A DNA stretch of 64,000 bases from Candidatus Fredericiella danica (GTDB lineage Bacteria > Chloroflexota > Anaerolineae > Caldilineales > Caldilineaceae), in contig JADJPH010000032.1 of NCBI GenBank assembly GCA_016713335.1, positions 1 to 64,000 of the forward strand. The letters run 5' to 3'. The position numbers and the translations under genes were made by a program. This document shows positions 8,960 to 18,541 of the stretch, one piece after another; position 1 is the first letter of the stretch; each line of letters starts with the position of its first letter. Below the pieces are notes generated by a model that was not told where the DNA came from, ran no database searches, and saw only the letters and a program-made list of their open reading frames with translations.

Positions 8960-11453
8960 TTACGCCTCGTTCGAGATCGGCAATTCCACCGGAATCGGCG
9001 CCTGCTCCACCAACGTGAAGTTCAGCTTGCTATCGCCCTCGATACTGGCATCGTAGCTGACGATCACATGGTCGCCTGTCCGATACTCGCCGCGCAACAA
9101 CCGCTTGCTCAGCTCGTTCTCCACCCGCCGCTGCAACAGCCGGCGCAGTGGGCGCGCGCCATAGCTCGCGTCGTAGCCAATCTCAGCGAGATAGTCTGCA
9201 GCTTCTTCAGTTAGTTCCACCGTGAAGCCCAACTCGTCCATGCGGGTCGCGACGTCCTTCATCAGCAGCATCACGATCTGCCGGATCTGTTCGCGCGTCA
9301 ACGGATCAAAGACGATGATCTCATCGATGCGATTCAAGAACTCCGGCCGGAACAGCCGTTTGAGCTGGGTGCTGTACTCGCCCTGATTGTACTTGCTCTC
9401 ATCAAAGGTCGGCGTCATAAAACCAAGTGGCCCGCGCTTGATCACTTCGGCGCCCACGTTGCTCGTCATGATGACCACGGTGTTCCGGAAGTCCACCTGG
9501 CGCCCCTGTCCATCGGTTAGCCGTCCATCGTCCATGATCTGCAAGAGCGAGTTCCAGACCTCTGGGTGGGCCTTCTCGATTTCGTCGAAGAGGATCACCT
9601 GGTAGGGGCGACGGCGGACCTGTTCGGTCAGTTGCCCGCCTTGATCATAACCGACATAGCCAGGTGGCGCACCGAAGAGCCGGCTCACCGTGTGGGGTTC
9701 GCGATACTCGCTCATATCGATTCGCAGCAGCGCTTCATCGTCGTCAAACATGAAGCCTGCCAGCGCCTTGGCCAGTTCCGTCTTGCCAACGCCGGTTGGG
9801 CCGAGGAAGAGGAAGGTGCCGATTGGGCGCTTCGGGTCTTTTAGACCGCTGCGCGCCCGGCGAATCGCATCACTGACCGCCTCAATGGCGGCGGCCTGGC
9901 CGATGATGCGCTGGCGCAGGTGATCTTCCATGTGGAGCAGTTTTTCGGTCTCGGTCTGCAACATGCTGGTCACTGGAATCCCGGTCCAGGCGCTGATGAC
10001 AGCCGCAATATCACGGGCATCGACGATGTCATCAAGGTCGGCCTCAACGCGCCAGCGCGAGGAGAGATCATTATATTCACCCTCGACGCGCACCCGTTCA
10101 GCTTTGAATTGGGCCGCATTCTCATAGTCGCGTGATTCCCACGCCTTTTCTTCGTTTGTCTGCAGTTCGGACAACTGCACCTTCATCTGCTTCAGTGCCG
10201 GTGGCATGTTAAACATCGCCACGCGCAACTTGGCGGCAGCTTCGTCCATCAGGTCAATCGCCTTGTCCGGTAGGCGGCGATCCTGCACGTACCGGTGGCT
10301 TAGTTTGACCGCCTGCACCAGTGCTTCATCGTCATACTGGATGTGGTGATGTTCTTCATACCGGCTCCGCAACCCGCGCAGGATGGCGATGCTATCCTCC
10401 ACGTTGGGTTCATCCACATAGACTGGCGCAAACCGGCGCTCCAGCGCGGAATCACGTTCGATGTGTTCGCGATACTCGTCAAGCGTGGTGGCGCCGATGC
10501 ACCGCAGTTCGCCGCGTGCCAGCGCCGGCTTGAGCATATTGCTGGCATCCATTGCACCGGCGGCGTTGCCTGCCCCGACCATCGTGTGCATCTCATCGAT
10601 GAAGAGAATGACCTCCCCCTCGCTCCGTTGCACCTCTTCGATGACGGCCTTCAGCCGCTCCTCAAACTCACCACGGAAACGGGTGCCGGCAACCAGCGCA
10701 CCCAGGTCCAACGATACGACGCGCTTCCCGAGCAGAGGATCCGGCACATCCTTGGTCACGATCTTTTGCGCCAGCCCTTCGACGATGGCGGTCTTACCGA
10801 CGCCGGCCTCACCGATCAACACCGGGTTATTCTTGGTCCGGCGCGCCAGCACCTGGATGACCCGCAATACTTCAGCCTCGCGGCCAATCACCGGGTCAAG
10901 TTTGTTGTCACCTGCAGCCTTGGTCAAGTCGTTCCCGTATTTCTCCAGCACACGGTATTTGGTTTCCGCGTTGGGCCCGGTGACGCGCTGGCCATTGCGG
11001 AAGTTGCTGGACCGCTTCGGCAATCCGCTCTTTGGTGATATTTGCATCCCGTAGGATCGTAGCGCTTGGCGTGTTGCGTTCGCTGGCAACCGCCAACAGG
11101 ATGTGCTCGGTGCTGATATACTCGTCCTTTAGGCGCATCGCTTCTTCATAGGCAATATCCATGATGCGCTTGAGGCGCGGAGTGATGAACACCTGCGCCG
11201 TGGCCGTGCTCCCATAGGGATTGGCGCTTGCACGCGGCATCGGCGCCAGCACGCGCTCCAGCTTCTGTTGCATTTCTTCGACGGGCGCCTCGAGGTGTTT
11301 CATGACTTCCGGCACCGCGCCGCCGCTTTGCTGCAGCAACGCAAGAAAGACATGTTCGGTGTCCACCTGCGTGTGTTTGTAGTGTTGTAGGATCTCGTAG
11401 GCCCGCATTGCAGCTTCTTGGGCCTTCTCCGTAAAACGGTCGAATCGCATCAT
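8960..11453 (-). CDS. clpC: ClpC-type AAA+ unfoldase (Clp protease ATP-binding subunit); frameshift near 11005
   Basis: About 830 residues once the frame is repaired. The start is taken at MMRFDRFTEKAQ (11453), the normal ClpC N-terminus. Two Clp_N repeats (TEHVFLALL, TEHILLAVA) precede AAA-1 with GEAGVGKT near residue 218 and FIDEMHTMVGAG. A UVR-like middle segment (ESRDYENAAQFKAERVRVE) favours ClpC over ClpB, which has a long coiled coil there. AAA-2 follows with GPTGVGKT near residue 553, SEYREPHTVSRLFGAPPGYVGYD and ILFDEIEKAHPEVWN, then the D2-small domain. The enzyme feeds proteins to ClpP; clpP is not in this window. The shift near 10995-11010 falls between Clp_N and AAA-1. No CtsR or CIRCE site was seen upstream. 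Confidence 0.93.
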
Positions 11454-11589
11454 ATACGGTCGAACGCTCCTTCTTGTTGTAGCGTGATTCAAAACCTATG
11501 CATGTTCTACAAGATCACAACGCACACGCGAGTAACAAAGATTACGAACAAACGGAGATCTAACGTGATGCAAACGAAAGGTAAACACT

Positions 11590-12673
11590 CTAGTATCGCG
11601 TCAATGCCCCAATCTTCCCTGCCTTCTCCAGACCATCGTGATGGTCGACGACGGTGAAACCGATGTTTTGGACCAGTGCCCGGCGGAGGCAACTCTCCAC
11701 CGCATCGGGCAACAATTGCACGCGCCCGCTTTGCAGGTCCGCGTCTTCGGTGAGTTCGAGCAGAACGTGCCCGCTGTCCACAAACCGGTACGCCTGCTGC
11801 GCATAGTCTGCAACCACGATCACATGGGATGCCCGTCCTTGTTGCACGGCGGTGAGCGTCTCGGTCACGCCTAGCACGGCATTACCACCCGTCTGCGCCG
11901 CTGCCAAGATCTGGTCGGCCAACGCATCGGCATCGCGCTTCTCCGCCTTCACCGCTAGCGCCAACGCCTTATCTCGTAGGTCATTCGGACTTGCATTTGC
12001 GTCCGCGGCAATGGCGCCGATGATCATGGAACGCAGGCGATTGCTGAGCAGATCCTTGAAGGTGGCTACATTCTTGCCCGTCCCCGCCAGGATCAGCCGC
12101 CGGGTGCCGTTGTTGCGATAGAACTCCTCGGCCATTTCCGCGGCCTCCTGCAGGTTTTGCCGCGCCAGTCCTTCTTCGCGGCGCTGGTAGCGGGGAGCAG
12201 ACCAGCCACCCGAGCGATGCTGTTTCACTTCTTCGCCGAGATATCCTTCCACCGCCTCCAGATTTCCCATGTTGAAGACATAGATCCTTGCGCCTTCCTG
12301 GTCGACCTGCACCACACCGCAGCGCTCGTAGACGTCAAGCAGATGGGCAAGTTGCCGTACGTATGGTCGGAAGCTCACGAACGCAAAGTCATCGACAGGC
12401 ACCGCAAAACTGAAGGCCCACCAGAAGTCCTTCTTGGCGCAACTAAATAGGATGAGGCTTCTGCCCTGCCGGTTGTACCCCATCTCGATATAGTTCTGGA
12501 TCCGCTTTACGTCTTCCGGATCGGCGCCTTCCACCTTGTCAAGCAGCTTGCGCAACGCGTTTGTGCTGCTCGCCGGAGCGCCGTTGTGGGTCAACATTCA
12601 GATAGATGCTAAGCACCGGTGCATCATGGCTCTCGAATTCAACTGCCCGTCGAATGTCGCTGTCAGTCAACAT
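11590..12673 (-). CDS. eRF1-related (VLRF1/baeRF-like) putative peptidyl-tRNA hydrolase; frameshift near 12565
   Basis: About 360 residues. The true start is the ATG at 12673 (MLTDSDIRRAVEFESHDAPVLSIYLNVDP); the frame then slips near 12560-12575 and continues LRKLLDKVEGADPEDVKRIQNYIE. Features typical of bacterial and archaeal eRF1-like families are SIYLNVDP, LILFSCAKKDFW, PVDDFAFVSFRPYVRQLAHLLD, the acidic-basic RARIYVFNMG region (here GARIYVFNMGNLEAVE), EEFYRNNGTRRLILAGTGKN and the C-terminal Rossmann-like VVDHHDGLEKAGKIGALTRY. Relatives of Vms1/ANKZF1 release peptides from stalled tRNA; this activity is inferred. Its start overlaps the end of elp3 by 7 bp, so the two genes are co-translated. 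Confidence 0.78.
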
Positions 12674-14418
12674 GATGAATCGCCTCCGTGGTTCGAGTGA
12701 GAAGATGGATGCAATGGTCTACTCATATACAATTCGCCCGCCACAAACCCGCGCGCGGCATAGTAGGCACGCGTGCCCGTGGCGGCAATCACGCTGATAC
12801 GCTCAAAACCGGCTTCTGTACTGATACGGCATGCGGCGTCGATCAGTTCCGTCCCCAGCCCCACATGCTGCGTCTGGCCGCGGCTCTCGGCACCGATCGA
12901 GAGCGCCGTGCCATAGACATGCACCTCGCGGATCATGGCTGCGCCGGCAAGCTCGGGCAGAAACGCGCGACTGCCGGCTTCCGCGGTGAGCGGCAGACTG
13001 AGCCGCAAGAACGCCGCCGTCAGCCCTTGTTCATCGCAACGGTCGTTGGTCACAAATTCCACAAAATACTCCTGAGTCAAATCCGTCACGTAGGGCGTAA
13101 TCCGCAGGCTGAGCTGGTCGCCGCCCACTGTGCGCCGCTTGATCTCACGGCATCGAATGCAGCCGCAACGCTGCCCACGCCGCGCCAGTTCCTCATGCAC
13201 GACCTGGCGCAGATTGCTGAGCTTGACCCCTGCCTGAATATGGTGCGCCGGAATGTCCCGGAAGAGCCGGTTGATGCGCGTGTAGGGGGGAATCGCCGGT
13301 TTTACATCGGCGAGCAATTCAACCAACTCCGCTTCACTGTAGGGAATGTAGGCGCCTTCCAAAAAGCGATCGTACAGCTCGGTGCCGGCAATCAGCGAAC
13401 AGGGGTAGATTTTCATCTCATCTGGCCGGATCGCCGGGTCGCTGAAGAAGCGCGCAAAGTCGGCGTGATCCTGATCCGGCGTGGCGCCATAGAGATTTGG
13501 CATCCAGTGTAGTTGAAGCTTGAAACCTGCCGTGCGCAGCATCCCCAGCGCATGCCGGACCGCCTGGACGTCGTGTCCCCGCTTGTTGAGCACGAGCACC
13601 TCATCATCCAGGCTCTGTACGCCAATTTGGACCTTGGTCACACCGAGGCGCCGGAGATGGACAATCTCTTCCGGCGTAACCCAATCCGGTCGCGTTTCGA
13701 TCACCAGCCCGACGTTGCGGTGCCGGGCTTGGATATTGTGCGCTTGTGCTTCGGCAAGGGATGCCGAACCGGTGTAAGCAGGGTCGCCGGCGCGGTTCAT
13801 GGCATCAAAACAGCGCTGGACAAACCACTCGCGATAGTCCCGGCTATAGGCGCTCCAGGTGCCGCCCAGAATCAACAACTCAACCTTGCTGGCGTCGTGC
13901 CCGATGTTTTCAAAGGCCTGGATGCGGCCCAGCGTCTGCTTAAAGGGATCAAAGCCATCCCGCTCGGCGCGTTGCGCACCGGGTTCGTCGTAGATATAGC
14001 TCTTCGGCATGCGCCAGTCATCGGGGCAGAAGATGCATTTGCCGGGGCAACCTGCAGGCGCAGTCAACACGGTCACCGGCGCGACGCCACTCTGCGTCCG
14101 CATCGGCTTCATGCGGATGCGCCGTTCGAGCAGCGGATCAGCATCAAGATCGCCTTCCGCCACCAGGTGCTGGTAACCGGCCACCAGATTCGCCTTGGAA
14201 TAGAGTCCGGATCCATCTTTGGGAAAGCGCGTCAGGATCGCGTGCAGACTGCTACGCTCGTCCCAATCCGTTTCGGGGACGGCGCGCACCGCCTGAAACA
14301 CAGCCAGAAGGATCGCACTGTGCTCGGCGGGCCGGTAGTCGCGGCGTTTCGCCTGCCAGGTCTCACCCTTGGCGACGACATCAGCCGGGATATCTTCAGC
14401 AGAGAGAATTCGTTTCAT
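12667..14418 (-). CDS. elp3: Elp3-family tRNA-U34 modifying radical SAM/GNAT protein
   Basis: About 583 residues, uninterrupted. The start is taken at the ATG 14418 (MKRILSAEDIPADVV), not the upstream TTG. The radical SAM core has the cluster motif APAGCPGKCIFCPDD (CX3CX2C) near residue 120, LILGGTWSAYSRDYREWFV, ETRPDWVTPEEI, LGVTKVQIGVQSLDDEVL and LHWMPNLYGA. A Cys-rich segment GQRCGCIRCREIK follows, and the C-terminal GNAT domain ends with HVGLGTELIDAACRISTEAGF and GTRAYYAARGF. By family knowledge Elp3 makes carboxymethyl-type U34 in tRNA. It overlaps the eRF1-like gene downstream and is divergent from a Trm9-like methyltransferase. Confidence 0.93.
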   Translation of the reverse strand: MKRILSAEDIPADVVAKGETWQAKRRDYRPAEHSAILLAVFQAVRAVPETDWDERSSLHAILTRFPKDGSGLYSKANLVAGYQHLVAEGDLDADPLLERRIRMKPMRTQSGVAPVTVLTAPAGCPGKCIFCPDDWRMPKSYIYDEPGAQRAERDGFDPFKQTLGRIQAFENIGHDASKVELLILGGTWSAYSRDYREWFVQRCFDAMNRAGDPAYTGSASLAEAQAHNIQARHRNVGLVIETRPDWVTPEEIVHLRRLGVTKVQIGVQSLDDEVLVLNKRGHDVQAVRHALGMLRTAGFKLQLHWMPNLYGATPDQDHADFARFFSDPAIRPDEMKIYPCSLIAGTELYDRFLEGAYIPYSEAELVELLADVKPAIPPYTRINRLFRDIPAHHIQAGVKLSNLRQVVHEELARRGQRCGCIRCREIKRRTVGGDQLSLRITPYVTDLTQEYFVEFVTNDRCDEQGLTAAFLRLSLPLTAEAGSRAFLPELAGAAMIREVHVYGTALSIGAESRGQTQHVGLGTELIDAACRISTEAGFERISVIAATGTRAYYAARGFVAGELYMSRPLHPSSHSNHGGDSSC

Positions 14419-14556
14419 TCCGCACAAACACCCCTTCAATCAGATCGGACTTATGCGCGCTTTGCGGCGAAGCGATATAATCGTCAGCAGAAAGGCGCGC
14501 GTGAGGCGGTGTATCAAACAGCGTCGCAATGCGCACGTTCAGCATATCGGCTCCTA

Positions 14557-15399
14557 ATGAACAGCAACTCTCTAGACGCGAGTATACCACAGCGCGATCC
14601 CCCTATCTACGCCATGCGACCAGCCGTCCGGGCCCGTCTCTTGGACCTGAATCGAGCATTTTACGCCGCAGTCGCAAACGAGTTTGACCGCACCCGCCAG
14701 GGGTTGCCCGCCGGCATGTTGGCGCTCGCTCAGCAACTGTTCGCGCGCCGGCAACTCAGCCACACCACCGAGAACTTCCGGATTCTGGATCTTGGCTGTG
14801 GCAATGGCCGATTTGCCCGGGCCCTCGCACAGTGTGGCGTTGCATGCGATTACATCGGCGCAGATGCGGATACACAGCTCCTCGCCCAAGCCATTGAACA
14901 AACCCAGAATCTGCCGGGTGTCTCCGCTGAATTCCTACACATCGATCTGGCAGATTCGAATTGGGTCTCTCAATTTTCGGCCCGGTCAGGCTTCGATGCC
15001 GTAGTCTGTCTCGCTGTTCTACACCATTTTCCAGGATGGTCTTTGCGCCAGAGTTTGATCGCGGAGATGAGTGGCCTGGTGCAGCCGCAGGGGATTCTGG
15101 CGTTGTCCACCTGGCAGTTTCTCGATGCGGAGCGCTTTGTCGAAAAACGGACGCCCTGGGAGGCAATCGGTTTGACGGCTGCTGACGTTGAGTCGGGCGA
15201 CGCACTGCTGCCGTGGAATCAGGGCGTGCAGGCGCTTCGTTACGTGCACCAGCTCGACCGCGCAGAGATTCAGGCAATGGCGAACGCTGAGGGATTAGAA
15301 ATCATTGAGAGTTTTCGTGCGGACGGCAAGGAAGGCAACCTGAATCTGTTTGTGATTCTGCAACACCCCCTTGATCAACCTCACCCAAAAATAAATTGA
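14557..15399 (+). CDS. Trm9-like class I SAM methyltransferase
   Basis: 280 residues from the ATG at 14557; the ATG at 14614 (MRPAVRARLLDLN) is an alternative. The N-terminus has AVANEFDRTRQ, like the EIAPHFSxTR of yeast Trm9. SAM motif I is LDLGCGNGRFARAL near residue 77, then YIGADADTQLL, AEFLHIDLAD, and motif IV FDAVVCLAVLHHFPG. Later come LLPWNQGVQALRYVHQLDRAEIQ and GKEGNLNLFVIL, matching the order of Trm9 (PWH, RYYHLFREGEL). Trm9 methylates cm5U made by Elp3 to mcm5U. Its position next to divergent elp3 (138 bp) supports a joint pathway; the substrate is inferred. Confidence 0.8.
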   Translation: MNSNSLDASIPQRDPPIYAMRPAVRARLLDLNRAFYAAVANEFDRTRQGLPAGMLALAQQLFARRQLSHTTENFRILDLGCGNGRFARALAQCGVACDYIGADADTQLLAQAIEQTQNLPGVSAEFLHIDLADSNWVSQFSARSGFDAVVCLAVLHHFPGWSLRQSLIAEMSGLVQPQGILALSTWQFLDAERFVEKRTPWEAIGLTAADVESGDALLPWNQGVQALRYVHQLDRAEIQAMANAEGLEIIESFRADGKEGNLNLFVILQHPLDQPHPKIN

Positions 15400-15423
15400 T
15401 AGCAACAGACATATTCTATTCCA

Positions 15424-16624
15424 GTGAACGGACTTTACACCCATGTCCACCTAAACGATTCCCGAACTGACGAACTGATCGACGCATTTCCGGAAACAAT
15501 ACGGCATGGAGCCGACGCACGTTGCCAGCGGTCCTGGCCGCGTTAACTTGATCGGCGAACACACGGATTACAACGATGGGTTCGTGTTGCCGGTCGCCCT
15601 GAAGCGCGATATCCGGTTCGTCTTTCGCCCACGCACAGACCGTCACGTGCGCCTCTTTTCCGGTGACTACAATGAGTCGTTGGAATTCGATCTGGATGCG
15701 CCTGCGTATATTCCGGAACGCCTGTGGGGAAATTACATCCAGGGCACGGCCTGGAGCCTGGAGCAGACCGGGCTACGCCTGGTCGGGATTGACGCTGTTC
15801 TTGGTGGAAATGTGCCGCGCGGCAGCGGGCTAAGCAGTTCGGCTGCGGTAGAGGTCGGCGCCGCCCATGCGTTCCTCGCTGCGTCCGGTCTGCTGGATGC
15901 GCTGCCGGGACCTCAGATTGCGAAAGCAGCGCAGCGCGCGGAAAACGAGTTTGTGGGCGTCAATTGCGGCATCATGGATCAGTTCATCAGCGTGTTGGGC
16001 AAAGAAAACCACGCGCTGCTCATCGACTGTCGTTCGCTGACGTATGAGTTGGTGCCAATGCCCGAAGAGGCTGCGCTCGTAATCGGCAATACGCGTGCCA
16101 GCCGATCGCTGGCCAGCAGTGCGTACAATCAGCGTCGTGCCGAGTGCGAACGCGGGGTGGAGATCCTGCAGGCGACCATCCCCGGCATCAAGGCGCTGCG
16201 CGATGTTTCGAGCGCTCAATTGGAAGCTGCCCGGGCGATGATGCCGGACAACATCTACCGGCGCTGCCGGCATGTGGTGTCGGAGAATGAACGAGTTCTC
16301 CACACCGTCGCCGCCTTTAGTAGCGGTGACTTGAAAACGGTTGGTGAACTCATGGACGCCAGCCACGAGAGTCTGCGCGACGATTACGAAGTGAGCAGTC
16401 CGGCGCTGGATGCCATGGTTGCGGCGATGCGGAGCGTCCCCGGCGTCTACGGCGCACGGCTCACAGGCGCCGGTTTTGGCGGCTGTGCGGTGGCAATGGT
16501 CGCACCCGGCGCGGAGCAGACGGTGGCCGATGCGATCTTTGACCAGTACCCCAAAGCCACGAGTATCTGGCCCGAGGTGTACATTACACGGGCCAGCGAC
16601 GGCGCGCAGGTTGTCCGCATTTGA
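15424..16624 (+). CDS. galK: Galactokinase; probable frameshift near 15495
   Basis: Phosphorylates galactose to galactose-1-phosphate (Leloir pathway, cytosol). The GHMP signature GPGRVNLIGEHTDYNDGFV, the ATP-binding loop GGNVPRGSGLSSSAAVE and the C-terminal TGAGFGGCAVAM are all present, with FVGVNCGIMDQFIS in between. An uninterrupted frame starts at the ATG 15506, but this lacks the usual 15-25 N-terminal residues. Another frame from the GTG at 15424 encodes TDELIDAFPE, which joins in register to KQYGMEPTHVASGPGR if one base is lost near 15495, so the longer start is preferred. No other gal gene is beside it. Confidence 0.9.
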
Positions 16625-16663
16625 CCTGCTAATTGTGTATATTGTTTAGAAAACCCCGATAAG

Positions 16664-16694
16664 TTGGCATAACGGAGTACATACAGAGTATAAT
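16664..16694 (+). promoter_or_regulatory. Possible sigma-70 promoter for the jacalin-HhH gene
   Basis: TTGGCA at 16664 and TATAAT at 16689 with a 19-bp spacer, longer than the usual 17. They lie 70 bp before the ATG at 16765, which has AAGGAG in front. The -10 box is perfect; the spacing makes the call tentative. Confidence 0.4.
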
Positions 16695-16764
16695 CTCCGC
16701 GATTGCATCGCCTTAGGCACGGTTGCCAAGGCAAATGAACATGGAATAAAGGAGAAACTAACCC

Positions 16765-17775
16765 ATGGCCAACGTCACCCTCGGCCCCACCGGTGGAGAA
16801 GGCGGTAAGGATTTCGCGATCTATTCGATCCCTGCGGACGCCAAACTGCGCGAAATTCACGTCTACGCTTTCGGATATGTTGATGCCCTACAGTTGAAGT
16901 ATGAAATCAACGGCGACGTCAGCGAACTGCCGCGCATTGGTGGTCATAGCGGTCTCCACCACGCCTTTGTCCTTGATGCGGACGAGTATCTGGTCGGTGT
17001 CAGCGGTCGAAGCGGCGCCTATATCGATAGCATCCGCTTCCACACCAACAAGCGTGCTTCTGATTCGTTTGGTGGTCGGAGCGGCTCGACCGATTTCAGC
17101 TTCGAGGCCCCGGCGGGTGGTGAGATCGCCGGCTTCTTTGGCCGTGCGGACTGGTACATCGATGCGCTGGGTGTCTTGATCCGCGATCGCAAGGAAAGTG
17201 CTGCTGAAGCCGTATCCCCTGCCCCGGCCGCAAGCCCGACGCTGCAACCCGCGTCCAAGAAGAAGGCGCCAGCCAAAGCTGCCGTCGTCGCGGCTGCTGC
17301 CCCTGCGCCGGAAGCCAAGAAGGCCCCGGCAAAGTCTGCCGCCAAAGCGGCCACGACCGAAGCTGCCGCCGCACCCGCCGCCGAACCCAAGGCGAAGGCT
17401 GCTGCCAAGCCCGCGGCCGAACCGAAGGCGAAGGCTGCTGCTAAGCCGGCCAAGGCAAGCGCACCAGCCGCTGAAACACGCACGGCGACGATCGATCTTG
17501 GGGAAGCCAAGACGCCGCAACCCGACGATCTGATCAAGGTTGAGGGTATCGGCCCGAAGATCGCCGGCATCTTGATCGAAAACGGCGTCCTGAACCTGAG
17601 CGATTTGGCCGCGACGCCGGTCGAGAAGTTGCGCTCAATTCTGGAGGCCGCTGGTTCACGCTACAAACTGGCCGATCCGACGACCTGGCCGCAACAGGCA
17701 GCCCTGGGCGCGGCCGGCGACTGGGCAGCGTTTGATGCGCTGCAGAAGTCGCTCAAGGCTGGCCGCAAAGAGTAG
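16765..17775 (+). CDS. Jacalin-type lectin domain joined to helix-hairpin-helix domain by an Ala/Pro/Lys linker
   Basis: 336 residues with an AAGGAG ribosome site and no signal peptide, so probably cytosolic. Residues 1-135 are a beta-prism jacalin lectin: LGPTGGEGGKDF, REIHVYAFGYVDALQLKYE, DEYLVGVSGRSGAYIDSIRFHTNK, FGGRSGSTDFSFEAP, IAGFFGRADWYIDALGV. Residues 145-245 are a low-complexity linker with repeated KAKAAAKPA. Residues 253-335 are an HhH module (DDLIKVEGIGPKIAGILIENGV, DLAATPVEKLRSILEAAG), which in other proteins contacts nucleic acid. Jacalin domains bind mannose or galactose glycans. The combination is unusual; the function is not known. It sits just after galK on the same strand but has its own promoter-like sequence. 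Confidence 0.85.
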   Translation: MANVTLGPTGGEGGKDFAIYSIPADAKLREIHVYAFGYVDALQLKYEINGDVSELPRIGGHSGLHHAFVLDADEYLVGVSGRSGAYIDSIRFHTNKRASDSFGGRSGSTDFSFEAPAGGEIAGFFGRADWYIDALGVLIRDRKESAAEAVSPAPAASPTLQPASKKKAPAKAAVVAAAAPAPEAKKAPAKSAAKAATTEAAAAPAAEPKAKAAAKPAAEPKAKAAAKPAKASAPAAETRTATIDLGEAKTPQPDDLIKVEGIGPKIAGILIENGVLNLSDLAATPVEKLRSILEAAGSRYKLADPTTWPQQAALGAAGDWAAFDALQKSLKAGRKE

Positions 17776-17784
17776 TGTTCAACA

Positions 17785-17823
17785 GACGACCGCATTGCTA
17801 CCATCAACAGCGATGCGGTCGTC
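17785..17823. terminator. Bidirectional hairpin between convergent genes
   Basis: Inverted repeat GACGACCGCAT (17785-17795) and ATGCGGTCGTC (17813-17823), 11-bp stem with an inner loop. It lies 10 bp after the jacalin-HhH stop and 4 bp after the stop of the convergent phosphatase gene. Confidence 0.65.
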
Positions 17824-17826
17824 CTC

Positions 17827-18468
17827 TCATCTACGGAGTGTTGGTTCGAGGTGATCGGTCCGGTTGAGGCTGTGCAACCGCCAGGTTTCCCGGTCAGCAT
17901 GTTCCACCCGTTCGAAGTGTGTAATCCCGGTATTGCTGCACCAGACTTCGCAATTCTGCCACGGGCCGACATTGAAGATGTGTTGGAAGGCGGCTTCGAT
18001 CACGCCACCGTGACAGACAATGATGATGGTCTGTCCGCGATGGTGAACTGCGAGTTCCTCAATAAATACACCGACGCGGGTGCGGAAATGCATCAAGCTT
18101 TCGGCATTTTCTGCAACCATTACCGGCGCAAAGGGGCGGGCGCTGGCCCAGAAGTCGACATACTGATTCGGCAGCGCTGCTTCCGGCCAGGCCGAATGAT
18201 CCAGCCGGTTGTTCCCAATCTCGCGTACACGCGTATCGTAGTCGATGTTCAGCCGGTAAGCCGCAGCAAGCGGCTCGGCCGTTTCGCGCGCACGTCGCAT
18301 TGTGCTGGCATAGAGGGCGTCCACCTTGGCCAACCGCTGCGGAAAGAAAGCCGCCAGCGCTTCCGCCTGCTGGCGCCCGAGAGCGGTGAGTGGGGCATCC
18401 GTATTGCCACCTTCCCAGTCGGGTAAGTTGACGTAGCTCTGGCCATGTCGGATCATGTAGATGTGCAT
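17827..18468 (-). CDS. Histidine phosphatase family protein (phosphoglycerate mutase-like)
   Basis: 213 residues. The catalytic RHG motif is at the very start (MHIYMIRHGQSYVN), followed by PLTALGRQQAEALA, YASTMRRARETAEPLA, the acid region VREIGNNRL, and the second catalytic His in IIIVCHGGVIEAAF. The start is well supported by AGGAGG 9 bp before the ATG at 18468. Family members remove phosphate from small molecules or act as cofactor-dependent mutases; this length and the branch motif do not settle the substrate. It is convergent with the jacalin-HhH gene and divergent from the AlaX gene. Confidence 0.88.
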   Translation of the reverse strand: MHIYMIRHGQSYVNLPDWEGGNTDAPLTALGRQQAEALAAFFPQRLAKVDALYASTMRRARETAEPLAAAYRLNIDYDTRVREIGNNRLDHSAWPEAALPNQYVDFWASARPFAPVMVAENAESLMHFRTRVGVFIEELAVHHRGQTIIIVCHGGVIEAAFQHIFNVGPWQNCEVWCSNTGITHFERVEHADRETWRLHSLNRTDHLEPTLRR

Positions 18469-18541
18469 TGTTGATTTCCTCCTTGACTACAAAGCATAGC
18501 ACGGCGGACGCTTCGACACTATTTTGAGGATCTGATTCTAC

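Noticed and set aside
11590..12673. Programmed frameshifting in the eRF1-like gene
   Set aside because: Attractive for a release-factor relative (as in prfB), but there is no slippery stop motif and frameshifts are common throughout the window.
13513..14556. In-frame extension of the Trm9-like frame to 628 residues
   Set aside because: The first 345 codons are the antisense of elp3; similarity to methyltransferases begins only after 14600.
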